DNA from: Polynucleobacter sp. MG-6-Vaara-E2
Lineage (GTDB): Bacteria; Pseudomonadota; Gammaproteobacteria; Burkholderiales; Burkholderiaceae
Length of the DNA stretch: 64,000 nt
NCBI RefSeq assembly: GCF_018687695.1
Contig: NZ_CP061303.1
Location: 310,001 to 374,000, forward strand
Reading direction: 5' to 3'
Numbering within the stretch: position 1 is the stretch's first letter; every line of letters starts with the position of its first letter. A program made the position numbers and the translations under genes. Below the pieces are notes generated by a model that was given only the letters and a program-made list of their open reading frames with translations, did no database searches and was not told the origin of the DNA. This document shows positions 34,417-42,620 of this stretch, in pieces.

Positions 34417-34767
34417 ATGCTTGAAGTCACCGTACGTTGTCGTATCGATGAGCAAACCAAAGAAAAGGTTTCTTTGGTTTTAGATCAAATAGGTATGACC
34501 TTATCGACGGCCATCCGTTTATTTTTAAAGCGAATTGCTGAAGATGGCACTTTTCCGTTTGAGCTTAATCGATCCACTCATCAGGATGTGAGCGGCATCA
34601 AAGCGGCGCTCATACACATGATCAATAGCGGGCAAGTCAGCGCGCAAGCGTTTGCAGGACTGCTTGGTGACGATTTTGACTCGAAAGCTAATCCTTCAAG
34701 CGGTGATGCAAGAAAGGGATTACTTAGCGCAATACCAGTTAAAGCAAATAAGGCACGGAATCCATAA
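34417..34767 (+). CDS. RelB/DinJ-family antitoxin-like protein
   Basis: A 116-residue protein. Its first 50 residues (VTVRCRIDEQTKEKVSLVLDQ, then GMTLSTAIRLFLKRI) match the ribbon-helix-helix DNA-binding domain of RelB/DinJ antitoxins. ATG 34417 is preferred because AGGAG (34406-34410) lies 6 bases upstream; ATG 34399 would lie inside the operator. The C-terminal 60 residues, which in DinJ neutralise the toxin YafQ, are longer than usual and not recognisable. The following gene is not a RelE/YafQ-type toxin, so this may be an orphan regulator or a pair with a new partner. Confidence 0.65.
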   Translation: MLEVTVRCRIDEQTKEKVSLVLDQIGMTLSTAIRLFLKRIAEDGTFPFELNRSTHQDVSGIKAALIHMINSGQVSAQAFAGLLGDDFDSKANPSSGDARKGLLSAIPVKANKARNP

Positions 34768-34784
34768 AAAAATAGGAGTGAAAA

Positions 34785-35597
34785 ATGACAATGAAATATA
34801 ACGCCTTAAAACATGGGCTCTTTACTAAGGAAGCCCTACTGCCTTTTGAAAATCGTCGAGATTATTTGCGTTTTCGGCGCAATACCGTTGCCAGCCTTAA
34901 TCCACAAAATGATTTAGAGCGACACCTTGCTAATGATATTGCTGATGATGCTTGGCGTGTGCGCCGTCATGATGATCAAATTTACGCGCAGCGTCAAAAA
35001 ATTTATGACCGTCTCACGCCGCAGATGGTGGCGCAAGTAGCTAATGTTCCAGAAGAGTTTTGCGTGAACTTGCCAGATTGGCTTACCGATATGAAGCACA
35101 CTATAAAAGCGAGTGTTGCGGCGTATTCGCGAAAAGTATGTCAGGAATACGAGGATTGTCGGAAAAATTTTGCCTCTATCCCCAACTTAGCTGCCGTCTA
35201 CAGTAAATATCCACAATTATTTTATTGTGCTGATTTGATGGCTAAGGAACTGGGTCATCCAGATGTCTGCAATATTGCATCGAAAACCTTAGCAGCTATT
35301 TGGCAGAGCAATACTGAGCAACTATGGAAATTACTCAAAAAGGTTTATCACAAGGCTTACTTTATTTCCCAATGGAAATCAATTCGTAATGCTGCCTTGC
35401 CATGGGTGGAGTCTTGGTATTTTATTCAAGAGTCAGAAAGCTCGCGATTAGAGCATTTGAAAAGCTTAGGCATTAAAGCGCGCGCTGATTTTCGAAAACA
35501 GTTGGCTGCGTATGAGCGCCTGAAAAAAAGCCAAGTGGTATTTTCACCTGTTTTGACACAATTAGCGGGTGTAGAAGGCGGTGAAAGCAAGCACTAA
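34785..35597 (+). CDS. Protein of unknown function, NALKHG-type N-terminus
   Basis: A 270-residue soluble protein starting 17 bases after the antitoxin-like gene. The opening KYNALKHGLFTKEALLPFE, followed by a helical segment ending in ANDIADDAWRVRRHDDQIYA, resembles a class of uncharacterised proteins that I associate with phage or transposon surroundings. The rest is helical, rich in Trp, Tyr and Lys, with four Cys and no enzyme motif I can identify. No RelE fold is apparent. Its position suggests co-transcription with the antitoxin-like gene. I do not assign a function. Confidence 0.5.
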   Translation: MTMKYNALKHGLFTKEALLPFENRRDYLRFRRNTVASLNPQNDLERHLANDIADDAWRVRRHDDQIYAQRQKIYDRLTPQMVAQVANVPEEFCVNLPDWLTDMKHTIKASVAAYSRKVCQEYEDCRKNFASIPNLAAVYSKYPQLFYCADLMAKELGHPDVCNIASKTLAAIWQSNTEQLWKLLKKVYHKAYFISQWKSIRNAALPWVESWYFIQESESSRLEHLKSLGIKARADFRKQLAAYERLKKSQVVFSPVLTQLAGVEGGESKH

Positions 35598-35725
35598 CTC
35601 TTAGGATGCAGAGAACCATAGGCTCTTTGCCGGGTTCAAAGAAATCAAAAAATGAAAAAACAAATGAGTAAAAAATTGAATCAGTATCAGGATTTGCAAG
35701 TATTTTGCGGGACAAATTAATACAA

Positions 35726-35762
35726 AAACTGAGCCTTATTATTGATATAAACGGTTCAGTTT
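35726..35762 (+). terminator. Possible terminator hairpin after the 34785 gene
   Basis: AAACTGAGCC (35726-35735) and GGTTCAGTTT (35753-35762) form a 10-base stem with one mismatch and a 17-base loop, followed by GCTCTTTT. A second hairpin with two G-U pairs lies at 35799-35829 but has no T-tract on either side. The gap 35598-35845, between two converging genes, holds nothing else I can name. Confidence 0.35.
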
Positions 35763-35845
35763 GCTCTTTTACAATTTAAATATTTATTTTAGTGAAGTAA
35801 CCCTAGTGATCTTTGAGGTCACTGGGGTTATGGTCCATTAGGGAT

Positions 35846-36874
35846 TTAGGGTACAAGACTTAAGAAGAGGTACTCAAAGAAAATAATGAGATGAACCACA
35901 CCCTGTAATAGGGTGGTTCTACCAATCGCCAGGGTTAATGCACCAATAAAAAAGGTGAGATACATTAGCGTCATATTGAGATCGCTAATACCAAGACTAA
36001 GTGGCAAGTTGAAGAAAATAGCTATAGCAGCTATCGTTGGAATGGATAGTCCAATACTGGCTAATGCAGAACCGAGCGCCAAGTTCAAACTGCTCTGAAG
36101 CCTATTGGCCTTGGCTGCTCTGACTGCTGCAAAGCCTTCTGGTAAAAGAACGAGCATCGCAATCGCAATACCGACAATCGTCTTGGGGGCTCCTGCAGCG
36201 TTTACTCCAGCCTCAATAGCGGGACTCAGCAATTCAGCGAGACCGACAACCACAACCAGTGAGAGTATAAGTAATGCTACGCTTACAGCGGTCTTGAGAT
36301 TACTTGGCTTAGGCGCATGAAAGTTAATATCATTTTTCTTGTCTTCAACTTTGGGTAAGTAGTAATCGCGATGACTCACTGTTTGGAAGAATAGAAAGGC
36401 AGCATAAAGGGCAAATGAGGCAATACCAGCAAAAGCCAATTGGCTCTTGGTAAAGTCGGGTCCTGGAGTGCTAGTTGTTACGATAGGCATTACCAAAATA
36501 AAGGTAGCCAAGGCTGTCAGAACTGCTAATGCAGAATTCGTCCCTTCATTGCGAAAGGACATTTCATGATGGTGTAGACCGCCAATAAAAATACATAGGC
36601 CAATCACACCATTGATCACAATCATGACAGTGGCAAATACAGCGTCTCTAGCAATAAACTGAGAGCCATCATGGCCTGAGAGCATCATCGAAATGATCAA
36701 AGAGACCTCAATAATGGTGACGCTAATGGCAAGCACTAGTGCGCCATAGGGCTCACCTGTTTTATGAGCAACTACTTCGGCATGATGAACTGCTGAAAGC
36801 ACACCACCAATTAACGCGATAGCCATGAGGACAATGAACCAAGTTTGACTGGCTAAGGAGTGAAGGAGTTCCAT
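35846..36874 (-). CDS. Calcium/cation:proton antiporter, ChaA-like (CaCA superfamily)
   Basis: Membrane protein of 342 residues with about ten segments and the two inverted alpha repeats of CaCA antiporters: GALVLAISVTIIEVSLIISM (about 44-63) and the counterpart LPEGFAAVRAAKANRLQSSL followed by NLALGSALASIGLSIPT. The acidic residues within these repeats bind the cation. A hydrophilic loop (VSHRDYYLPKVEDKKND and following) divides the halves. ChaA exports Ca2+, Na+ or K+ in exchange for protons. The gene is monocistronic and diverges from the SirB gene; it is not obviously linked to its neighbours. Confidence 0.85.
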   Translation of the reverse strand: MELLHSLASQTWFIVLMAIALIGGVLSAVHHAEVVAHKTGEPYGALVLAISVTIIEVSLIISMMLSGHDGSQFIARDAVFATVMIVINGVIGLCIFIGGLHHHEMSFRNEGTNSALAVLTALATFILVMPIVTTSTPGPDFTKSQLAFAGIASFALYAAFLFFQTVSHRDYYLPKVEDKKNDINFHAPKPSNLKTAVSVALLILSLVVVVGLAELLSPAIEAGVNAAGAPKTIVGIAIAMLVLLPEGFAAVRAAKANRLQSSLNLALGSALASIGLSIPTIAAIAIFFNLPLSLGISDLNMTLMYLTFFIGALTLAIGRTTLLQGVVHLIIFFEYLFLSLVP

Positions 36875-36981
36875 GAGTGAGCCTTATCTGATGGGTGCAA
36901 ACACTTTTATGAATTTGCGGTTAAGCTTGTACATATAGATAGATTGATTACGTGAGTTCGTATTGGAGTTTATAGGTATTT

Positions 36982-37344
36982 ATGAAGGCAATCATCCTTT
37001 TTGGCCATGGTGCTAGGGACCCTCGTTGGCGTGAGCCATTTGATCGTTTAGCAACTTTATGGCGCGCGCAGCATTTAGGCACTCCTGTTGAAGTAGCATT
37101 CTTGGAGATGATGCAGCCATCCCTAGAGGAGGCGGTAGCTTCTTTAGCTGGCTCTGGAGCCACTCAGGTCACCGTGGTGCCAGTATTTTTTGGCCAGGGA
37201 GGTCATTTACGCAATGACTTTCCAGTATTGCTCGATGATTGCCGGGAAAAATTTCCGCAGATTGCTTTAAGCGCGACGCCTGCCGTTGGTGAGGATTTGG
37301 CTGTGCTGCAGGCTATCATCGACTTTAGTGCCAAAGCGCTCTGA
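36982..37344 (+). CDS. Sirohydrochlorin chelatase-like protein, CbiX/SirB (short form)
   Basis: A 120-residue protein of the CbiX/SirB family. ILFGHGARDPRW (5-16) supplies the conserved histidine of the metal site and VPVFFGQGGHLRNDFP (66-81) the second. At this length it is the single-domain form that works as a homodimer. It should insert Fe2+ (or Co2+) into sirohydrochlorin, the last step of siroheme synthesis. It lies next to CobA and the sulfite/nitrite reductase that needs siroheme, but on the opposite strand. Its last 78 bases overlap the 3' end of cobA. Residues at the end (SAKAL) may not be essential. Confidence 0.8.
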   Translation: MKAIILFGHGARDPRWREPFDRLATLWRAQHLGTPVEVAFLEMMQPSLEEAVASLAGSGATQVTVVPVFFGQGGHLRNDFPVLLDDCREKFPQIALSATPAVGEDLAVLQAIIDFSAKAL

Positions 37345-38115
37345 TTGTCTTAGCGCCTCACCAATCATGGTGAGTGCTGGCGAGGCAGTATCAAACCAAT
37401 TATCTGCTTGACCCTTTGCTAGTTCAGCAAGAGTGCTTGACCAGAGTCTTTCACGAGGTGTGCTCACTGCTTCTAGAATTTGCACTGGCGTATTTTCATT
37501 ATGAATGCCACCACTCTTGCTTTGTGAGATGAGTTGTTGCGCAATCTTTGCGGCATCCTTGCGACCCATGTAGTAAACCAATGTGTCCGCACTAGGATTG
37601 GTAATGGGTTGACCAGGTGTTAGAGTTTGAGTGTTCTCAGTGCCTTGCGCCAAGGTAATAAAAGCCACGCTGCGAGAAACGCCTCGTAATGTCAGTGACT
37701 GTTGAATACTTGCTGCGCCCGCCAGTGCAGCAGTAATACCAGGTACAACTTCAACTTCAATACCCGCTTCTTTTAGGGCGGTGATTTCTTCATCTGCGCG
37801 ACCAAAAAGCATTGGATCGCCACCCTTCAAGCGCACAACAACTTGGTATTTTTGTGCGGCATCCACTAAGCGCTTATTAATAAACTGCTGTGCAGAAGAG
37901 AGCTTGCCACAGCGCTTACCTACAGCTACTAATTCAGCCTGTGGACATAAGACAAGCATCTCAGGCTCCACCAAAGCGTCATGAAAAACAATATCAGCCT
38001 TTGCCAAGAGTTTGGCGCCGCGCACAGTAATGAGATCAGCTGCGCCAGGACCAGCACCAACCAAGAACACCTTTCCTGGAGCATTGGTGTTAATAGAGTT
38101 GATTTTCTTATTCAT
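37267..38115 (-). CDS. cobA: Uroporphyrinogen-III C-methyltransferase (SUMT)
   Basis: A 282-residue SUMT that adds two methyl groups to uroporphyrinogen III to give precorrin-2. Seen are LVGAGPGAADLITVRG (18-33), VVVRLKGGDPMLFGRADEE (92-110), EVVPGITAALAGAA (about 124-137) and LVYYMGRKD, all classical for the family. It lies just downstream of the sulfite reductase and DUF934 genes on the same strand and provides the siroheme precursor. The oxidase/chelatase part of CysG is absent; the chelatase could be the convergent SirB-like gene. The C-terminus extends about 25 residues past the family core, in the region shared with that gene. Confidence 0.9.
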   Translation of the reverse strand: MNKKINSINTNAPGKVFLVGAGPGAADLITVRGAKLLAKADIVFHDALVEPEMLVLCPQAELVAVGKRCGKLSSAQQFINKRLVDAAQKYQVVVRLKGGDPMLFGRADEEITALKEAGIEVEVVPGITAALAGAASIQQSLTLRGVSRSVAFITLAQGTENTQTLTPGQPITNPSADTLVYYMGRKDAAKIAQQLISQSKSGGIHNENTPVQILEAVSTPRERLWSSTLAELAKGQADNWFDTASPALTMIGEALRQSERFGTKVDDSLQHSQILTNGRRRA

Positions 38116-38151
38116 GATTTACTATGTTTGAATCTTCTATTTCTTCAATTC

Positions 38152-38724
38152 TTAAGCGCTCAGAGTTGCGCGCTTATCACGCCAGCTGTTCTGAGTAGTC
38201 ACCGAGAATAAATCAAATTGCTTCAAAGCCACATCCGTTTTTTGATCAGGGCGAAGTGCGAAGCTATCAAAACCAACACGAGCACCCTGTAAGAGCTGAT
38301 CAATCAATACATCGCCAATAGCGCGGATTTCACCAGACCATTGGAAACGGTCTCTGAGGAGGGCGGCAGTGCTAAAGCTTCTCCCATCTCTGAAAATTGG
38401 AAAGTGCGCAGCTACAACTGGCCATACTGCTTTTCCCTGTTCAATGAGATCTGCATGTTTCAAAATATCTTCATCCGCTGCAAACCAAACTCCAATGTTT
38501 CCAGCTTTTGCTTTGGATTGAATATCATCTTCATGATAGTGTTGTACCCACCAACTAAATGGCACTAGTACTTTCTTTTTGCCATGCTCTAAATTCGGCA
38601 ATCCACCCTCATCTTGGCTACCGCTCCAGATGAGCCATTCATTGGGTGACAAACTTGGTTTTTGTCCTTTGGGAAAGTGCAAAATTTGCTCATGCGCTGC
38701 AATGGTTTGGGGGGTATTGCTCAT
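38152..38724 (-). CDS. DUF934 protein associated with sulfite/nitrite reductase
   Basis: A 190-residue protein of the DUF934 family, found next to single-subunit sulfite reductases in proteobacteria. GVWFAADED (about 79-87), HFPIFRDGRSFSTAALLRDR (112-131) and the stretch DVLIDQLLQGARVGFDSF (143-160) are the conserved parts. It has no known catalytic motif and probably helps electron transfer or assembly of the reductase. Its start overlaps the reductase stop by 4 bases (ATGA), so the two are translated together. Confidence 0.8.
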   Translation of the reverse strand: MSNTPQTIAAHEQILHFPKGQKPSLSPNEWLIWSGSQDEGGLPNLEHGKKKVLVPFSWWVQHYHEDDIQSKAKAGNIGVWFAADEDILKHADLIEQGKAVWPVVAAHFPIFRDGRSFSTAALLRDRFQWSGEIRAIGDVLIDQLLQGARVGFDSFALRPDQKTDVALKQFDLFSVTTQNSWRDKRATLSA

Positions 38725-40427
38725 GATGCATCTCCTGCAACTTCAGCTTTTTCTTTCTTCTTAGCATTTTTGTATGCAGCCTCTTTGAATGGCACTACAC
38801 CCAGACGACGGTAGGTTTCAATGAAAGACTCATCATGACTGCGCCGCTCAACATAGGTATTAATGATGTTGGTCATCACATCGGGGATTTCGTCGGCGTA
38901 AAAAGAAGGGCCAATCACTTTGCCAATAGCGGCATCATTGCCTTGCTCTCCACCCAAGGTAATTTGGTACCACTCTTCACCGTCTTTATCGACACCTAAA
39001 ACGCCAATATTGCCAACGTGATGATGGCCACAGGAATTAATGCAGCCAGAGATATTGAGTGAAATATCGCCTAAATCAAATAAGTAGTCTAAGTCATCAA
39101 AGCGCTCTTGAATGGCTTTTGCAATCGGAAGAGATTTGGCATTGGCCAAAGAACAAAAGTCACCACCAGGGCAGGCAATGATGTCTGTCAGTAGGCCGAT
39201 GTTTGGGAGTGCTACTTTTTGCTTTTTTGCTTCTTGCCAAAGTGCATAGAGCTTAGATTGTTCGACATCAGCCAATACCAAGTTTTGCTCATGGGTTGCA
39301 CGCAATTCACCAAAACTATATTGATCGGCCAAATCAGCAATAGCAAGCATTTGTGCGGTCGTTGCATCACCAGGCGCAACAGACCCGTGAGGCTTGAGTG
39401 ACAAAATGACGCTGGCATACCCTGGTACTTGGTGTGACTTAACATTACGCTCTAGCCATCTGGCAAAAGAAGCTTTTTCTGTTTCACTTGCCGCATTGAT
39501 GATTTGCTCGTCAGAGAGTTTCGGCAAATTCTTATAAGCGGGTTTAGTAAAGTGCTTGGCAACGCGATCCCATTCTGCTTGAGTGAAATTGTCATCCCCA
39601 TTTTTAATATGAAGCCATTCACCTTCTACTTGTCGGGCAAACTCTTCAGGGCTTAAAGCTTTGACTAAGATCTTGATGCGAGCCTTATAGAGATTATCTC
39701 TACGGCCGAAGCGGTTATATACCCGCAACAGGGCAGTGAGATAACTAGGCAATAGCTGCCAAGGTAAGTCAGTCTTAATAAGTGCGCCCAAGATTGGGGT
39801 GCGTCCCATGCCACCGCCAGCATAGATATCAGCAATCAATTCACCATTGGTATTCTTCTTCAGCTCAATGCCGACGTCATGGCACAAGAGAATGGTGCGG
39901 TCTTCTTTGGCACCATTAATCGCAAACTTAAATTTGCGGGGTAAGTGAGCGAATTCAGGATGCAGTGTTGACCATTGGCGCAGTAATTCACAGACGGGGC
40001 GTGGATCAACATATTCATCACCAGCAACACCAGCAAAGGCATCGCTCGTAATATTGCGAATACAATTGCCTGAGGTTTGAATCGCATGCATCTCCACCTT
40101 GGCAAGCTCAGCCAAAATATCGGGTGTGTCCTCTAAAGTGACCCAGTTGTACTGAATGTTTTGACGAGTTGTGAAGTGACCATAACCGCGGTCATATTTC
40201 TCGGCAATGAGCGCCATCGTGCGCAATTGTTTGGAATTAAATAATCCATAAGGGATCGCAACACGCAGCATGTAGGCATGACGCTGGTGATAGAGACCAT
40301 TTTGTAAACGAAGCGGGCGGAATTCTTCTTCGGCTAGACTGCCATCAAGGCGTCTTGCTACTTGGTCTCGAAACTGTGCAACCCTTTGATCTACAAGGGT
40401 TTGGTCAATGTGGTCATATTTGTACAT
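38721..40427 (-). CDS. cysI: Sulfite/nitrite reductase haemoprotein, CysI-like
   Basis: A 568-residue siroheme and 4Fe-4S reductase. The cluster ligands are C419-x5-C425 (ACPGGDFCSL) and C462-x3-C466 (GCINSCGHH); GHFTTRQNIQYNW (83-95) and the NCIRNITSD stretch (121-129) are typical substrate and cofactor segments. It reduces sulfite to sulfide for cysteine synthesis; ferredoxin-nitrite reductase is a close relative, but the DUF934 and CobA neighbours favour sulfite. No flavoprotein CysJ is nearby, so the electron donor is probably ferredoxin or an unlinked reductase. It is the first gene of a three-gene minus-strand operon. Confidence 0.85.
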   Translation of the reverse strand: MYKYDHIDQTLVDQRVAQFRDQVARRLDGSLAEEEFRPLRLQNGLYHQRHAYMLRVAIPYGLFNSKQLRTMALIAEKYDRGYGHFTTRQNIQYNWVTLEDTPDILAELAKVEMHAIQTSGNCIRNITSDAFAGVAGDEYVDPRPVCELLRQWSTLHPEFAHLPRKFKFAINGAKEDRTILLCHDVGIELKKNTNGELIADIYAGGGMGRTPILGALIKTDLPWQLLPSYLTALLRVYNRFGRRDNLYKARIKILVKALSPEEFARQVEGEWLHIKNGDDNFTQAEWDRVAKHFTKPAYKNLPKLSDEQIINAASETEKASFARWLERNVKSHQVPGYASVILSLKPHGSVAPGDATTAQMLAIADLADQYSFGELRATHEQNLVLADVEQSKLYALWQEAKKQKVALPNIGLLTDIIACPGGDFCSLANAKSLPIAKAIQERFDDLDYLFDLGDISLNISGCINSCGHHHVGNIGVLGVDKDGEEWYQITLGGEQGNDAAIGKVIGPSFYADEIPDVMTNIINTYVERRSHDESFIETYRRLGVVPFKEAAYKNAKKKEKAEVAGDAS

Positions 40428-40605
40428 AGCCCATGATTGTCATGGATTTTCAATATTCCTCCAAATACTCAAAAATCCATCCTATATAACTTTCAGATAT
40501 ATAAGGTATGAAAGGGCAGCATTTTTGAAAAGTCTGCTTCAATAGTCATGCAGTATTAAAGATAGAGGGCAAAAGCCTCATAAAAACACAAAATATGGAG
40601 ACAAA

Positions 40606-41895
40606 ATGAAGAAATTACAGGCTTTTAGCCTAGCTCTTGCCTTGGGTTATGGATTGTTGGGCGGAACAACTTTGTATGCTGCCGATGCCTCAAAAGGACC
40701 ATTGCCAATGAGTGGCACCCCTGGCCAAGGATTTAGTTCAGAGGGTCTCAAGAAAATTGATACATTTTTTGCTGATCAGATTGCTAATAATCAATTACCG
40801 GGGGCGGTGCTAGCAGTAGCAAAAAATGGCAAGTTAGTTATTTTCAAGCCATATGGCTATGCCGACAAGGCAAGCAATAAACCCATGACCACCGATGCCA
40901 TTTTTAATTTGGCATCAATGACCAAGGTGATGGCATCTGTTGGTGCACTGACTTTTTATGAAGAGGGTAAGTTACCACTCAATGCCCCAATCTCTAATTG
41001 GCTTCCACAATTTAAAGATATGAAAGTCGGCAAGGTTGATGCGGATGGCAATCTCACAACTGTGCCTGCAAAAAACCCCATTACCGTTCAGGACCTGATG
41101 CGCCACACTAATGGCCTTACTTATGGTGGACGTGGCACAACTCCTGTTCATAAATTATTTCCTGCTGGTTCAGCACCGGCAGCAGTGCAATACACATCAT
41201 CAGAGTTTATTGATAAGTTGGCCAGCAATCCTTTGCTCTACGAGCCAGGCAACACATGGGATTACGGTTTTGGTATTGATGTGCTGGGCATCATTGAAGA
41301 AAAAATTGCAGGCAAGCCTTTAGGGGGTGTATTGCAAGAGCGCGTATGGAGCAAAGTTGGTATGCCTAATACTACTTTTCAGGTTGCAGAGAAGGATCGT
41401 GCTCGCTTAGCTCAGCCACTATCAATTGATCCGCTCACGGGTAAGCCACAGAAGGTCGACATTCTGAATCAAACGGTGAAGTTTGATTGCGGGGGTTCGT
41501 GTGCATTCTCAACCGCGGGTGATTATGTGCGTTTTGGTCAGATGCTACTTAATGGTGGCAGCTTGGATGGTAAGAGAGTTCTTGGCCCACAAACTGTGGC
41601 ATTCATGACATCCAACCATCTGAATAAAGACATTAAAAATAATGTTGGTGGTACCGAGCCAGGACGCGTAGGTTATGGATTTGGTTTGGGTGTTGCAGTT
41701 CGTATGGAGCGCGGCCTTTCGGCCATCAATGGCAACGTTGGCGATTTCACCTGGAATGGCGCTAACGGCACTATTTTTTGGGTCGACCCCAAAGAGCAAA
41801 TGGTCGTTGTCATGATGGCTGTAGCACCAGGAGAGATTCGTAAGGTGCATCGTGAGCAGCTCAACGCAGTCATTTATGGAGCGCTCGAAAAGTAA
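40606..41895 (+). CDS. Secreted serine hydrolase, class C beta-lactamase fold
   Basis: A 429-residue beta-lactamase-like serine hydrolase with a signal peptide (cleavage near residue 25, TLYA-AD). The nucleophile motif is SMTK (S104, K107). The usual YxN motif reads WDYGFG, and the third motif is not a plain KTG, so beta-lactam hydrolysis is unlikely; esterase, transesterase or D-amino-peptide activity fits the family better. A good Shine-Dalgarno (ATGGAGAC) precedes ATG 40606. The gene stands alone, divergent from cysI and closed by a clear terminator. Confidence 0.85.
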   Translation: MKKLQAFSLALALGYGLLGGTTLYAADASKGPLPMSGTPGQGFSSEGLKKIDTFFADQIANNQLPGAVLAVAKNGKLVIFKPYGYADKASNKPMTTDAIFNLASMTKVMASVGALTFYEEGKLPLNAPISNWLPQFKDMKVGKVDADGNLTTVPAKNPITVQDLMRHTNGLTYGGRGTTPVHKLFPAGSAPAAVQYTSSEFIDKLASNPLLYEPGNTWDYGFGIDVLGIIEEKIAGKPLGGVLQERVWSKVGMPNTTFQVAEKDRARLAQPLSIDPLTGKPQKVDILNQTVKFDCGGSCAFSTAGDYVRFGQMLLNGGSLDGKRVLGPQTVAFMTSNHLNKDIKNNVGGTEPGRVGYGFGLGVAVRMERGLSAINGNVGDFTWNGANGTIFWVDPKEQMVVVMMAVAPGEIRKVHREQLNAVIYGALEK

Positions 41896-41927
41896 TTTAT
41901 TTGGCGAGTGGAGTAAGTCCTGTAATT

Positions 41928-41966
41928 AAAAAGCCCCGATTAGTGATGAACTAAGCGGGGCTTTTT
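41928..41966. terminator. Rho-independent terminator
   Basis: AAAAAGCCCCG (41928-41938) pairs perfectly with CGGGGCTTTTT (41956-41966) across a 17-base loop. It serves the serine hydrolase on the plus strand and, because of its flanking A and T runs, probably also the converging membrane-protein genes on the minus strand. Confidence 0.85.
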
Positions 41967-41988
41967 GTTGGATTGAGCTTAAGCCGTC

Positions 41989-42360
41989 TTACAGGCCATA
42001 TTCTCGATAATGCCTATATAAATTTGCAATCGACGCAAATCCTAAGGTCACAATCAAGACTGCAAATAGGTATTCACTAGTGAGGTAGTTAAAGACTTTG
42101 AGTTGTATGAGTGCGATTGCAGCAATAAATACGACAATCGATCCAAAAGCCACCAGTTTGAAGTTAGGAATGAATGCGCCCAAGGTAATTGCAATAAATA
42201 CCAAATAAAGATCAGAAACTAACTGATCTGCAGTAATGAAAATTGAATTAGTTAATTCAGGGTTTGTAAGCTTGCCCAATACTGCAATGACTAAGATGCT
42301 AGCCAAGATGGCAAAGTTCAATTTTGCTTTTGCCAGAATAGATTTGAGTTGATCGCTCAT
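41989..42360 (-). CDS. Small integral membrane protein of unknown function
   Basis: A 123-residue hydrophobic protein with four predicted membrane segments (about 13-29, 46-64, 68-86 and 94-112) and a basic end (YRHYREYGL). No family motif is recognisable. It follows another small membrane protein on the same strand with a 5-base gap, so the two may form a complex or share a promoter. Function unknown. Confidence 0.65.
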   Translation of the reverse strand: MSDQLKSILAKAKLNFAILASILVIAVLGKLTNPELTNSIFITADQLVSDLYLVFIAITLGAFIPNFKLVAFGSIVVFIAAIALIQLKVFNYLTSEYLFAVLIVTLGFASIANLYRHYREYGL

Positions 42361-42365
42361 ATTGC

Positions 42366-42599
42366 TTAAGCTAGTGCAGCGCCATTACCATTGAATACTA
42401 GGCTAATGCCAATCCATAACAAAATGAAGGCAACGAGTACGGTAAAGCCTATTTTCTTGAGGAAATATTCCAGACTATCCATGTAGGTTTCATCGTTGCG
42501 GCCAAACCACCCGTCAAAGCGTTTCCAAACAAGGCGTCCAACCACTAGTGGAAGCAGCATCGCAACAATGCCTAAGATAATAGTGAGAGTAGTATCCAT
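42366..42599 (-). CDS. Small membrane protein of unknown function
   Basis: A 77-residue protein with two predicted membrane helices (about 5-24 and 50-70) and a polar loop KRFDGWFGRNDETYMDSLE between them. I do not recognise it. The start ATG lies 21 bases after the amidohydrolase stop and the codon pattern is regular, so I consider it real and part of a minus-strand operon running from the Bug receptor. Confidence 0.6.
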   Translation of the reverse strand: MDTTLTIILGIVAMLLPLVVGRLVWKRFDGWFGRNDETYMDSLEYFLKKIGFTVLVAFILLWIGISLVFNGNGAALA

Positions 42600-42620
42600 T
42601 CAATATTCTTTCAACTGTGT

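Noticed and set aside
34785..35597. RelE/YafQ-type toxin as partner of the antitoxin-like gene
   Set aside because: At 270 residues it is about three times too long and shows no RelE fold pattern or catalytic residues.
40606..41895. True class C beta-lactamase
   Set aside because: SxxK is present, but the YxN and KTG motifs are not typical; a general serine hydrolase or esterase fits better.
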